Source of the DNA: Bacillus benzoevorans
Lineage (GTDB): Bacteria > Bacillota > Bacilli > Bacillales > Cytobacillaceae
Direction: 5' to 3'
DNA length: 64,000 bases
Assembly (NCBI RefSeq): GCF_014207535.1
Contig: NZ_JACHGK010000002.1
Span: forward strand, 310,001-374,000
Made by a program: the position numbers and the translations under genes. This document shows, one piece after another, positions 42,933 to 51,833 of this stretch; within the stretch, counting starts at the first letter, position 1, and the number at the start of each line of letters is the position of its first letter. Under the pieces are notes generated by a model. The model was not told the origin of the DNA. It saw only the letters and a program-made list of their open reading frames with translations, and did no database searches.

Positions 42933-43679
42933 TTACACCATCGCCAAGCCGCCATTGACTGAAATCGTTTGCCCTGTCACATAATCCGCCTCTTCCGACG
43001 CTAAGAATGCCACCCCATTGGCGATATCACTAGGCTGTGCCAAACGTCTAAACGGAATCGCCTTTTCCAGTGCTGTTGCAATTCCTTCATTATAAGAACC
43101 GATTTCTTCGAAAAGAGGGGTATTGCTTGGTCCAGGTGAAACACAATTCACATTGATCTTATGCCTTGCCATTTCCCGCGCCATCGTTTTCGTGAACGCA
43201 ATGACTCCCCCTTTTGCTGCTGAGTAGACTGCTTCTCCGCTTGAGCCCACTCTTCCAGAATCAGAGGCAATATTGATCACCTTGCCATAACCATTTTCAA
43301 TCATGACAGGCAAAATTTCTTTACAAGTGTGAATTTGACCCATTAAGTTAATATCCATAATCAGCTTCCATGTACTTGGTTCACTTTTCAAAAATGGTTC
43401 AACCTTATCCCATCCTGCATTATTCACGAGTACATCAATTTTTCCGAAATGGGCTACAGAAGCACCCACTGCCTCCTTCACACTTTCCAGTCTTGTTACG
43501 TCGCAATAAACGGCTGCTGCCTTTCCTCCTTCTTTTTCCACAAGCGAAACCGTTTCATTGGCATTATCAATATTGACATCGGTTACAATAATGTCCATTC
43601 CTCTAGATGCCAATGTTCTAGCAATCTCCCTTCCGATTCCACGTCCTGCTCCCGTAATAAAGGCTACTCGTTTTGTCAT
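42933..43679 (-). CDS. badH: BadH-like 2-hydroxycyclohexanecarboxyl-CoA dehydrogenase (SDR)
   Basis: 248-aa short-chain dehydrogenase: cofactor motif FITGAGRGIGREIA, LVNNAGWDKVEPFLKSEPS, NIASDSGRVGSSGEAVYSAAKGG with the catalytic Ser, Tyr and Lys, and VTGQTISVNGGL. The NNAGWD and SSGEAVY strings are shared with Rhodopseudomonas BadH as I recall it and are unusual in general FabG-type enzymes. It would oxidise 2-hydroxycyclohexanecarboxyl-CoA to the 2-keto ester. GGAGGGAAAG precedes the ATG. Confidence 0.82.
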   Translation of the reverse strand: MTKRVAFITGAGRGIGREIARTLASRGMDIIVTDVNIDNANETVSLVEKEGGKAAAVYCDVTRLESVKEAVGASVAHFGKIDVLVNNAGWDKVEPFLKSEPSTWKLIMDINLMGQIHTCKEILPVMIENGYGKVINIASDSGRVGSSGEAVYSAAKGGVIAFTKTMAREMARHKINVNCVSPGPSNTPLFEEIGSYNEGIATALEKAIPFRRLAQPSDIANGVAFLASEEADYVTGQTISVNGGLAMV

Positions 43680-43733
43680 TTTTCTTTCCCTCCAATATCT
43701 TTGTTAAATGGTTAAATGTAAGTAATGAATGTA

Positions 43734-45389
43734 TTAATTTAATTCCTTTTCCGTCATACTTTGGAGAATCATTTCTCTCAAGCGGAACTTTTGAATTTTT
43801 CCACTTGGTGTTCTTGGAAATTCCTCAACAACCTCCAAATACTCTGGCCAATATTGCTTTGCTACTCCTTTTTGCGCAAGGAATTCTTGCAGGCTCAGCA
43901 TATTAAGCGGCGTTTTTCCGGGCTTCATGGAAATTACAGCGCAGGCTTTTTCCTGCAGTCTTGGATCTGGTATGGCGATAAGCTGTACATCCATGATGTC
44001 CTCATGCTCATACAAAATATTTTCAATATAAACGACAGGGATATTTTCACCGCCGCGGATAATAATATCTTTATTGCGCCCGGAAATACGGATGTAACCG
44101 TCTTCATCCATAAAGGCACGATCTCCCGTAAAAAACCATTCCCCGCGATACTCAGACAAGGTCCCTTCGAGATTTTTCAAATAGCCAACAAACAGCGCAG
44201 GTCCACGGCTCAATAGATCTCCTTCGACATTAGGCGGACAAGGATCACCGTTCAAATCAATGACCATTACCTCCATCGTATCAAGCGCGACCCCATCCGT
44301 ACCTGTCAGCTTTTCTTTCGAATCGTCAAGATGCGTCAGCGTCACAAGACCACTTTCTGTTTGACCCCAGCCAGACAGAATGGCAAAATTCACTTTGTGC
44401 GAAGCGTCCTTTACCAATGCCATCGGAATAGGCGCACCCATCGCGGCAAAGATTCTTAGTGAACCAATATTGCGATTTTCAATTTCCTTCAATTGCATAA
44501 TGTCCTGCAGAAATGGAGTTGCGCCTGCTGTAAAGGTAATTCCCTCTTCCTCGATTAACTCAACAAATTCAAGCGGGTTCCAAACATCTTGATAAACCCC
44601 GGTTCCGCCAATTGTCGTAGGTAGCCTTACCCCATAGCCAAAACCCGTTTGATGGGCAAAGGTCGAGGCCATAAACATCACATCATCAGAGGTTAATTGC
44701 ATATGCTCAATCCAGTAATTGGTTGAGACACAAACGGTATTATGTGTATGCATAACCCCTTTTGGATTTCCTGTTGTTCCCGAGGTAAAAATAATTTCGG
44801 TCACATCATTCGGATCATGTGTAATTTGATCCAATAATGATACATCCTTTATTTCTTCCCATGGTTTATCCATCAATGATGATAGCGGCTTCATATGGGC
44901 TGGTACATTCTCACCCATTACATATACATGTTCAAGTGACGGCCATTGATGAGATAGTCTGTCAATCATCGCCGGATAATCATAACCGCGGAATGTATCA
45001 GGAATGACGATCATTTTCGCTTCGGCCATCCCGACCATATAACCGATTTCACGATCACGATAAATGGGAATGAGTGGATTGGTAATCGCTCCAATTCTTG
45101 TCGCCGCATAGTGAAGAATGATAAATTCATTCCAGTTGGGCAGCTGTATGGAGATGACATCCCCTTTTCCAAGACCTAATTCCAACAGTCCTAATGCAAC
45201 TCGGTCGACTATTTTCCCCAACTCACGATACGTATAGCGGCTCTTTTTATCAATAATCGCGGACTTATTTGGGAATTTTTCTATCGCATTATTTAGATAA
45301 TCAAGAATCGTTTTATTTGGCCAAACGGACTGATATTTCCCTAAATATTCAGAATCCAAAATCGTTTCAAATTTCACGAGCCTCATCAT
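43734..45389 (-). CDS. aliA: AliA-like cyclohexanecarboxylate-CoA ligase (AMP-binding)
   Basis: Acyl-CoA synthetase of about 551 aa, ANL superfamily. AMP-binding motifs are TEIIFTSGTTGNPKGVMHTH (P-loop), GWGQTESG, YRGEWFFTGDRAFMDEDGYI and the C-terminal catalytic Lys in RTPSGKIQKFRLRE. It would activate the incoming ring acid to its CoA ester. Placement between BadI- and BadH-like genes supports AliA/BadA-type specificity, but the substrate pocket cannot be judged here. The start is uncertain: ATGs at 45389 and 45386 lie very close to AGGAG, and a GTG follows. Confidence 0.8.
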   Translation of the reverse strand: MMRLVKFETILDSEYLGKYQSVWPNKTILDYLNNAIEKFPNKSAIIDKKSRYTYRELGKIVDRVALGLLELGLGKGDVISIQLPNWNEFIILHYAATRIGAITNPLIPIYRDREIGYMVGMAEAKMIVIPDTFRGYDYPAMIDRLSHQWPSLEHVYVMGENVPAHMKPLSSLMDKPWEEIKDVSLLDQITHDPNDVTEIIFTSGTTGNPKGVMHTHNTVCVSTNYWIEHMQLTSDDVMFMASTFAHQTGFGYGVRLPTTIGGTGVYQDVWNPLEFVELIEEEGITFTAGATPFLQDIMQLKEIENRNIGSLRIFAAMGAPIPMALVKDASHKVNFAILSGWGQTESGLVTLTHLDDSKEKLTGTDGVALDTMEVMVIDLNGDPCPPNVEGDLLSRGPALFVGYLKNLEGTLSEYRGEWFFTGDRAFMDEDGYIRISGRNKDIIIRGGENIPVVYIENILYEHEDIMDVQLIAIPDPRLQEKACAVISMKPGKTPLNMLSLQEFLAQKGVAKQYWPEYLEVVEEFPRTPSGKIQKFRLREMILQSMTEKELN

Positions 45390-45396
45390 CTCCTAG

Positions 45397-46197
45397 TTAT
45401 TTTCTAAACTTACTAAAATCAGCGGATCTTTTTTCGAGAAACGCATTCATTCCTTCGGCAGACTCGTCTGTGTTATAAAACATCGCCAGACTGCTCATGG
45501 CAAGTTGTGAAATCCCTTGGATGTTGGCACTGTCAGCATTAAATGAGTATTTAAGCATTTTGAGCGCTGTTGGACTTTTAGCGAGCACTTTCTCAGCCCA
45601 TTCTTCTGCTGCCGCTTGCAGCTCTTCCGCTGGGACAATTTTATTGACCAGCCCCATTTCTTTAGCCTCTTGTGCGGTATACATCTCACACAGATACCAA
45701 ATTTCCCGTGCTTTCTTTTCCCCTACTAATCTTGCTAAATAGGCGGATCCGAAACCAGCATCATAGCTTCCTACTTTTGGTCCAGCTTGTCCAAATTTCG
45801 CTGTTTCTGAAGCAATCGTCAAATCACAAAGGACATGCAGGACATGACCCCCTCCAATCGCAAAGCCATTCACCGCTGCAATAACAGGCTTCGGAATATT
45901 ACGGATTGTTTGGTGCAGATTCTCAATTTCCAGGCCAATACCGCCGCCTAAACCACCGTTGTAATCGTAACCGCCCTCATCGCCTTTGTTCTTTTGATCT
46001 CCGCCAGTGCAAAAAGCCTTTGGACCAGCACCTGTTAAAATCACAACACCCACTTGGTTATCGTCCCAAGCATCGCGGAACGTCCAAATTAATTCTTTAA
46101 TCGTCCGTCCGCGAAAAGCATTGTACGCCTCCGGGCGGTTAATCGTAATTTTGGCTATTCCATTCGTTTTTTCATACAGTACATCCAATAGTTCCAT
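45397..46197 (-). CDS. badI: BadI-like 2-ketocyclohexanecarboxyl-CoA hydrolase
   Basis: Crotonase-fold ring-opening hydrolase of 266 aa, related to MenB. Strings shared with Rhodopseudomonas BadI as I recall it include INRPEAYNAFRG, LTGAGPKAFCTGGDQ, AVNGFAIGGGHVLHVLCDLTIAS (see residues 109-131), GQAGPKVGS and LVGEKKAREIWYLC. It would cleave the 2-keto ring ester to pimeloyl-CoA, the committing step. The organism's housekeeping MenB would make naphthoyl-CoA instead; the absence of other men genes and the pathway neighbours favour BadI. First gene behind a consensus sigma-54 promoter; GGAGG lies before the ATG. Confidence 0.85.
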   Translation of the reverse strand: MELLDVLYEKTNGIAKITINRPEAYNAFRGRTIKELIWTFRDAWDDNQVGVVILTGAGPKAFCTGGDQKNKGDEGGYDYNGGLGGGIGLEIENLHQTIRNIPKPVIAAVNGFAIGGGHVLHVLCDLTIASETAKFGQAGPKVGSYDAGFGSAYLARLVGEKKAREIWYLCEMYTAQEAKEMGLVNKIVPAEELQAAAEEWAEKVLAKSPTALKMLKYSFNADSANIQGISQLAMSSLAMFYNTDESAEGMNAFLEKRSADFSKFRK

Positions 46198-46304
46198 TAT
46201 TCATTCCTCCATTTTCTTTGTTGTTTTTTAATAATGATTGCTGATGCATCAATATTGTTAAAATCCCTCCTTTAGCTAATTTCCCTCCTTTCACTTTTAT
46301 ATGT

Positions 46305-46321
46305 TGCAAGTTCTGTGCCAA
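46305..46321 (-). promoter_or_regulatory. Sigma-54 promoter of the badI-fadF operon
   Basis: The minus strand reads TTGGCACAGAACTTGCA, full consensus, 108 bases before the BadI-like start. Confidence 0.9.
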
Positions 46322-46350
46322 CATCTATCCTTGTTAAAATAAACTTTATA

Positions 46351-46409
46351 ATGCGAATATTCTCGCAATTATAATAATTTTCGCAATTGTAAGAAACATT
46401 TACGCAAAT
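46351..46409 (-). promoter_or_regulatory. Upstream activator motif, copy B
   Basis: Two TCGCAATT units 18 bases apart, then AAGAAACATTT and ACGCAAA. Same layout as the other three copies, 30-90 bases behind the -24 element. Confidence 0.72.
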
Positions 46410-46419
46410 AATAAAGAAA

Positions 46420-46597
46420 ACTCGCCGATTGGCGAGCCTGAAAGGCGAAGACAGAGGCGTAGTCGCGCAGAGCCCGATTGACTTTTCTAAGAGCTGAAGC
46501 TCTAAGAAAAGCCTTATAGCACTTATACTGATTTCCTAGAAATTGCCACTACGTCGAAATACTTCTTCGCTGCAATTTTATACTTTCCTATCAGTGT
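46420..46597. other. Structured GC-richer intergenic block of unknown nature
   Basis: Lies between the activator motif and the regulator's terminator. It contains CTCGCCGATTGGCGAG and a 14-bp hairpin with one mismatch (CTTTTCTAAGAGCT, loop GA, AGCTCTAAGAAAAG), plus GGCGAAGACAGAGGCG. No frame fits. It may be a dispersed repeat or a small RNA. Confidence 0.35.
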
Positions 46598-46644
46598 AAA
46601 AAAACTGACCCGAAAGAGTCGTTCATAACGACCTTTTGAGTCAG
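46598..46644 (-). terminator. Terminator of the sigma-54 activator gene
   Basis: CTGACTCAAAAGGTCGTT paired with AACGACTCTTTCGGGTCAG, followed on the minus strand by T7, 15 bases past the stop. Confidence 0.85.
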
Positions 46645-46658
46645 CTTCAAATAAAGAA

Positions 46659-47966
46659 TTATTTTAAGTTGTACTTGGCAATTTTGCGGTACAAGCTCGC
46701 AATATGTATTTTTAGCTTTTGCGCGGCTATTGAGCGATCCCCATCTGATTCTTCTAAAGCCCGCTGAATGGCGTTTATCTCTGCATGTTTTACTTCATCC
46801 TCTAAACTTTGCAGAGCCTTCAGTTTTCTTTCTGTTGGTTTCGCAGATACCTGAGGAGGTGCAAAATAGATATCCCTCATCGAAAGGGTGTCTCCTTCAA
46901 CAATATTCATTCCCCGCTCAATAAAGGCTTTTAATTCACGGATATTTCCCGGCCATTCATAGTTTAGAAGCCAATCTTGAAGACCGGAATCAATATACTT
47001 CACCTCAAGATCAAACCTACCATTAAAATAATCGATAAAATAATAAGCTAATAGCAGAATGTCCTCTTTCCGTTCCCGAAGTGAGGGGATCGTTAAATCA
47101 AAGACATAGAGACGATAAAATAAATCCTGCCTAAACTTCCCTTCCTCTACTAGTTTTCCTAAGTCACGGTTTGTCGCAGCAATAATACGAATATCGACAT
47201 GTTTACTAGCGGTTCCTCCGACTCGTTCTACTTCTTTTTCCTGCAAGACACGGAGCAGCTTTCCTTGTGCCTCATAAGGGAGCTCAGATATTTCATCTAG
47301 AAAAAGGGTTCCATTCATTGCTAATTCAATTTTTCCAGGCTTTCCTTCTTTTTTAGCACCGCTAAACGCTCCCGGTTCATAACCAAAAAGCTCCGATTCA
47401 AATAATTCTCCAGGGATTGCCGCGCAATTCACCGCAACAAAAGGGTTGTTTTTCCTTGTGCTCATCCCATGGATCGCTTGAGCAAATAATTCCTTTCCCG
47501 TCCCGCTTTTCCCTGTCAGCAGTACCGTTGAATTACTCGTTGCAATTCTAGTCGCTAATTCCTTTGCCTCTTGCATGGCCGGACTGTTGCCAATAATTTC
47601 ATCAAAGCTGTATTTGTTTTGATGGGGCCTTTTTTTGTTCATTTTAGCAATATCAATGGAGTGCATGAACGACACCATCTCATGATGCTCAATATCTCCA
47701 TCACGAACGATTACCCGATAGACATCGCGATACCCCTTTTTCGTGACTCGAATGATGCAATTAATCCCGGCGATCGCACCGAAGAAGACCTTCTTACGCT
47801 TCCGGCCATACATCCCCTCGATGATGTCATGAATCGAACCACCTATACAATCCTTTTTATTAATCGAAAAATTTTCACAAAAATCCGGGCTCATATCCGT
47901 TAGTCTTCCGCCCTCATCTACTTCAAGATATCCCCAATCTTCTATTAAATCAATTGCCCTTCCCAT
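46659..47966 (-). CDS. Sigma-54-dependent transcriptional activator
   Basis: Enhancer-binding protein of about 435 aa: N-terminal PAS-like sensory region (residues ~1-105), AAA+ domain with Walker A LTGKSGTGKE, sigma-54 contact loop EPGAFSGAKKEG (GAFSGA where most have GAFTGA), Walker B GTLFLDEI and the R-finger region, then a C-terminal Fis-type helix-turn-helix (GDRSIAAQKLKIHIASLYRKI). It probably controls the four nearby promoters carrying the shared upstream motif, in response to a pathway acyl-CoA or acid. The ATG at 47966 is nine bases after AGGAGG; an ATG at 47975 overlaps the preceding stop. Confidence 0.92.
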   Translation of the reverse strand: MGRAIDLIEDWGYLEVDEGGRLTDMSPDFCENFSINKKDCIGGSIHDIIEGMYGRKRKKVFFGAIAGINCIIRVTKKGYRDVYRVIVRDGDIEHHEMVSFMHSIDIAKMNKKRPHQNKYSFDEIIGNSPAMQEAKELATRIATSNSTVLLTGKSGTGKELFAQAIHGMSTRKNNPFVAVNCAAIPGELFESELFGYEPGAFSGAKKEGKPGKIELAMNGTLFLDEISELPYEAQGKLLRVLQEKEVERVGGTASKHVDIRIIAATNRDLGKLVEEGKFRQDLFYRLYVFDLTIPSLRERKEDILLLAYYFIDYFNGRFDLEVKYIDSGLQDWLLNYEWPGNIRELKAFIERGMNIVEGDTLSMRDIYFAPPQVSAKPTERKLKALQSLEDEVKHAEINAIQRALEESDGDRSIAAQKLKIHIASLYRKIAKYNLK

Positions 47967-47971
47967 TTCGC

Positions 47972-48391
47972 TCATCCTCCTGGTAATACAAAAATGACAA
48001 TTTGACCTTTAATAATCTCGGTTCCGTTTTGATTAAAGCAGATAACCTTTTGCGTAATCCAATTTCTTTCTTGATTAATATCAATAATTGTCAATTCAGC
48101 GGTTATCATATCTCCCATATGCGCTGGATGATAATAAATTAGTTCTTTTTGCAGCAATACACATGCGCTTCCTGGAAGTTTATCTGAAATCACTTGAATA
48201 ATTAAACCCTCTACCAACAGCGCGGGAATAATGGGTTGTGTAAAATACTTTTTCCAGCTATCCTCATGGTGTTGATAGATTGGATGAAAATCTTTTGTTA
48301 ATTGATTATATTGATCGAGATCTTCTTCATTGAATATCCGCTGCAGGCGGGCTGTTTGCCCAATATGCAATTCGGAATTGATTATGCTCAA
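47972..48391 (-). CDS. MaoC-like hotdog protein with altered active site
   Basis: 139-aa hotdog protein resembling MaoC/PhaJ hydratases. At the catalytic site, where the MaoC neighbour at 41520 has GDCNPIHLD, this protein reads KDFHPIYQHH: the Asp remains but the motif His is Tyr. It may have weak or changed activity, or serve as an acyl-CoA-binding sensor partner, since it is co-transcribed with the activator (its stop overlaps the activator's upstream ATG). It starts at a TTG seven bases after GAGGAGGGG. Confidence 0.72.
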   Translation of the reverse strand: MSIINSELHIGQTARLQRIFNEEDLDQYNQLTKDFHPIYQHHEDSWKKYFTQPIIPALLVEGLIIQVISDKLPGSACVLLQKELIYYHPAHMGDMITAELTIIDINQERNWITQKVICFNQNGTEIIKGQIVIFVLPGG

Positions 48392-48566
48392 AACGAATCC
48401 CCTCCTCTGACAAATTTTTCCTAAATTTTAGTATCTACCTATCAAAAATAAATATTTTGACAGAATTTTCTTAATTATAAGTATATAACAAAAAATGAAT
48501 AAGTGAAATAAAACGTTTTCACTTTTTATCAAAGGTAAACTATGTTTGCTAATTAAATAAAATGAC

Positions 48567-48608
48567 AAAAAAGGTCATATCCCGAAATTCAGGAGTATGA
48601 CCTTTTTT
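48567..48608. terminator. Bidirectional terminator after the etf operon
   Basis: AAAAAAGGTCATA/TATGACCTTTTTTT, a 13-bp stem with A and T runs, just past the stop of the third acyl-CoA dehydrogenase gene. Confidence 0.85.
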
Positions 48609-48630
48609 TGATGATCTTGTCTTTTCTTCT

Positions 48631-49839
48631 TTATTTTTGTAAAGAAACTTCCTCGAACGGCCAGGCAGGCAACATTTGTCTAAGCGGCTTATCCTCACGG
48701 TATCCCAATGCATATTCACCTTGCATCACCGTATGAATTTCTCTTGTTCCTTCATAAATGACTGGTGCCTTTGAATTGCGCAGGAAGCGTTCCACTGGAT
48801 ATTCATCAGAATAGCCATACGCACCATGGACTTGAACCGCATTATTTGCTGCTTCAAATGCTGCATCACAAGCAATCCATTTCGCTAATGACGTTTCTCT
48901 TGTGTTACGTTTCCCTTGATTTTTCAACGCTCCAGCCTTATAAACCAGCAAAGCAGCAATCTCAAGATCTGCGCTCATTTTCGCAATCATCTGCTGTACA
49001 AGCTGGTGTTTCCCGATTTCTTTTCCGAATGTTTTTCTCTCATGACAATATTTCAAACTCGCTTCAAGGGAGGCTTCAATTAAACCTACAGCTCCTGCTG
49101 CAACCGTAAAACGACCATTATCCAGTGCCGCCATGGCAATTTTAAAGCCTTCTCCTTCTTCACCAAGTCTATTTTCTGCCGGTATCCTTACATCATTGAA
49201 AAAGACTTCACCTGTATTACCTGCACGAATCCCTAATTTGCCTTTGAATCCTTTTGTTGATACACCGGGAAATGTTCGTTCTACGATGAATGCCGTAATC
49301 CCTTTGTGCGCCGCATCGCTATCTGTTTTAGCAAATACGATAAAATTATCAGCATAATCGCAAAGAGAAATCCATGTTTTTGAGCCATTAAGAATATAAG
49401 AATCTCCATCTCTTTTTGCGTGTGATTTCATGGCTGCTACATCACTTCCGGCATCCGGTTCTGTTAAACCAAACGCACCAATTTTTTCTCCTTTAGCCTG
49501 TGGTACTAAATACTTTTGTTTTTGCTCTTCATTTCCCCATTGCAATAATGTCATACTATTTAAACCTGTATGAACAGAAACAGCTGTACGATACGCTGTA
49601 TCACCACGTTCTAATTCCGCACATACAATCGCAAGTGTATTATAATCCATTCCAGCACCGCCATATTCCTCTGGAATACAAACACCCATCAACTGTAATT
49701 CTGCTAATTTTTTCATAATAGAAGGCTGGAATTCACCATTACGATCCCACTCTTGGATGTACGGGATAATTTCTTTATTCACAAACTTTCTCACCATTTT
49801 TTGCACACTTTGTTGTTCTTCTGTTAATTCAAAATTCAT
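48631..49839 (-). CDS. Acyl-CoA dehydrogenase (third)
   Basis: 402-aa acyl-CoA dehydrogenase co-transcribed with etfBA. Signatures: IGAFGLTEPDAGSDVAAM, VQVHGAYGYSDEYPVERFLR and the catalytic Glu in VIYEGTREIHTVMQ. The YEGTxxIH form is also seen in glutaryl-CoA dehydrogenases, so glutaryl-, pimeloyl- or another dicarboxylyl-CoA is possible; sequence reading alone cannot decide. The ATG at 49839 is nine bases after GGAGGAG. Confidence 0.88.
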   Translation of the reverse strand: MNFELTEEQQSVQKMVRKFVNKEIIPYIQEWDRNGEFQPSIMKKLAELQLMGVCIPEEYGGAGMDYNTLAIVCAELERGDTAYRTAVSVHTGLNSMTLLQWGNEEQKQKYLVPQAKGEKIGAFGLTEPDAGSDVAAMKSHAKRDGDSYILNGSKTWISLCDYADNFIVFAKTDSDAAHKGITAFIVERTFPGVSTKGFKGKLGIRAGNTGEVFFNDVRIPAENRLGEEGEGFKIAMAALDNGRFTVAAGAVGLIEASLEASLKYCHERKTFGKEIGKHQLVQQMIAKMSADLEIAALLVYKAGALKNQGKRNTRETSLAKWIACDAAFEAANNAVQVHGAYGYSDEYPVERFLRNSKAPVIYEGTREIHTVMQGEYALGYREDKPLRQMLPAWPFEEVSLQK

Positions 49840-49900
49840 CAACTAAAACTCCTCCTCATTTTTCATTTATCATAAGAATCTATTGATTCAAATACCTAAA

Positions 49901-50875
49901 TCAACTAACGGCTACCGCTTTCATTTCTTCAATCAACAATGGAACAACGTCAAATAAATCTCCAACGATGCCATAATCGGCAACTTCAAAAATAGGTGCC
50001 TCTGGATCTTTGTTTATCGCCACAATCACTTTTGAATTCGACATCCCTGCTAAATGTTGAATCGCCCCTGAAATCCCAACAGCAATATAAAGATCCGGAG
50101 TGACAACCTTACCGGTTTGTCCGACTTGTAAAGAATAATCACAATAACCCGCATCACAAGCACCGCGTGAAGCACCTACTGCAGCACCTAATACATTGGC
50201 TAGCTCCTCTAAAAGCTGAAAGTTATCAGCAGCCTTCAAACCGCGGCCGCCGGAAACAATGATTTTTGCTTCAGAGAGGTCGATACCGCCAGTTGATTTT
50301 CGGACTACATCTTTAATAATTGTGCGTAGATCATTAATGTCCACTGTGATGTTCGATACTTCGCCGGAACGAGCTTCATCCTTTTCAAGCGGAGTAATGT
50401 TATTCGGACGGATGGTTGCCAGCACTAAGCCTTCTTTCACTTTAAGCTTCTCAAACGCTTTTCCTGAATAAATCGGTCTTGTGAAAACAGCCTCGCCGCC
50501 ATCCATTTCAATATCGACTACATCAGAAACAAGTCCGGCATTTAATTTGATCGCAATTCTTGGCGCTAAATCTTTCCCTTGTGCTGTATGACCCATAATC
50601 AGCCCATCCGGCTTTTCTCTATCGATTACTTGAAGTAATGCTTGTTGGCAGGCATCTGTTGTATAGCTTTTTAAATTCGGATGTTCTACCTTTAACACGC
50701 GGTCCGCACCATAGTGAATCAGACTTGAACTTTCTTCCCCGATTGATTCTCCAAAAAGGGCTGCAACCACTTCTCCGCCATCTGCGATTAATTTTGCCGC
50801 TGCAATCGCTTCAAAAGAAACGTTTCTCAAAGCACCGTCACGAATATCAGCTAATACTAATACTTTTCTTCCCAT
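49901..50875 (-). CDS. etfA: Electron transfer flavoprotein alpha subunit
   Basis: 324-aa FAD-carrying alpha subunit. The FAD-domain signature VSGGRGLKAADNFQLLEELA, GASRGACDAGY, QVGQTGKVVTPDLYIAVGISGAIQHLAGM and the final VADYGIVGDLFDVVP are all present. Accepts electrons from the acyl-CoA dehydrogenases through EtfB and passes them to the FadF-like protein. GGGAGGAG precedes the ATG. Confidence 0.96.
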   Translation of the reverse strand: MGRKVLVLADIRDGALRNVSFEAIAAAKLIADGGEVVAALFGESIGEESSSLIHYGADRVLKVEHPNLKSYTTDACQQALLQVIDREKPDGLIMGHTAQGKDLAPRIAIKLNAGLVSDVVDIEMDGGEAVFTRPIYSGKAFEKLKVKEGLVLATIRPNNITPLEKDEARSGEVSNITVDINDLRTIIKDVVRKSTGGIDLSEAKIIVSGGRGLKAADNFQLLEELANVLGAAVGASRGACDAGYCDYSLQVGQTGKVVTPDLYIAVGISGAIQHLAGMSNSKVIVAINKDPEAPIFEVADYGIVGDLFDVVPLLIEEMKAVAVS

Positions 50876-50890
50876 AGTAGATCTCCTCCC

Positions 50891-51661
50891 TTAAATTACT
50901 TTTGCTTCAGATTTTAGTAATGACACGAGCTCTTGGACTTGATGATTTAATTCGCCTTGCAGCACTTTTCCTTGTTGTTTCTTCGGCGGCAGAAAAAGTT
51001 CAATTCTTTCCGTCTTAGCCGCTGCATCCTCTTCCTCTATATCTAAATCATCTAATTCAAGGGTATCTAACGGTTTCTTCTTTGCTTTCATAATCCCCGG
51101 TAAGGATGGATAGCGAGGTTCATTCAAGCCTTGTTGTGTCGTAACAAGAACGGGAAGTGATACTTCGATTGTTTCTTCGTCCCCTTCCACATCATGAATG
51201 ATAATTGCTTTCCCATCTTCAATCGTAAGATTTGTAATCGCTGTCACTTGGGGGATACCAAGTATCTCAGCTACTCGTGGTCCTACTTGACCAGAGCCGC
51301 CATCAACCGCTACGTTACCAGATAGAATAATATCTGCACTTTTATTTTTTAAATAGGCTGATAGAATGGCAGCAGTGGAAAATTGATCGCTTTCTTCTAA
51401 TTCCTCACTATCAATTAACACCGCTTTATCAGCACCCATGGCAAGAGCTGTACGAAGTTCTTTTTCCGCTTCTTCTTCACCGAAGGTTATGACCGTTACT
51501 TCACCGCCGTGTTTCTCTTTGAGGGCGATCCCTTCCTCGACAGCGTACTCGTCATAAGGATTCATGATAAACTCAGCACCATCGCTCTTGATCTTGCCGT
51601 TTTCAATCGCGATCTTTTCTTCCGTATCAAAGGTGCGTTTCATTAGTACATAGATATTCAT
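50891..51661 (-). CDS. etfB: Electron transfer flavoprotein beta subunit
   Basis: 256-aa beta subunit with MNPYDEYAVEEGIALKE, ALAMGADKAVLI, GNVAVDGGSGQVGPRVAEIL and LNEPRYPSLPGIMKAKKKP, the last including the recognition loop for dehydrogenases. First gene of the etfB-etfA-acyl-CoA dehydrogenase operon, behind a consensus sigma-54 promoter. GGGGAG precedes the ATG. Confidence 0.96.
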   Translation of the reverse strand: MNIYVLMKRTFDTEEKIAIENGKIKSDGAEFIMNPYDEYAVEEGIALKEKHGGEVTVITFGEEEAEKELRTALAMGADKAVLIDSEELEESDQFSTAAILSAYLKNKSADIILSGNVAVDGGSGQVGPRVAEILGIPQVTAITNLTIEDGKAIIIHDVEGDEETIEVSLPVLVTTQQGLNEPRYPSLPGIMKAKKKPLDTLELDDLDIEEEDAAAKTERIELFLPPKKQQGKVLQGELNHQVQELVSLLKSEAKVI

Positions 51662-51776
51662 TTGAGTCTCCCCTTTATCGTATTATTATGTTTATCCAGT
51701 AAATGGATAGTAACGAACAGAATATAATCATGGCTGAAATAATAAATGAAATATCCCCCCTCTCACTAATTTATAT

Positions 51777-51793
51777 TGCAAGATTCGTGCCAA
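51777..51793 (-). promoter_or_regulatory. Sigma-54 promoter of the etfBA operon
   Basis: The minus strand reads TTGGCACGAATCTTGCA, full consensus, 116 bases before the etfB start. Confidence 0.9.
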
Positions 51794-51833
51794 CATGAAC
51801 TCCTAATAAGTAAAGAGCTCACGCTCATTAGTT

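Noticed and set aside
45397..46197. MenB (naphthoyl-CoA synthase) for menaquinone synthesis
   Set aside because: Related fold, but local strings match BadI, no other men genes are nearby and the gene heads a sigma-54 catabolic operon.
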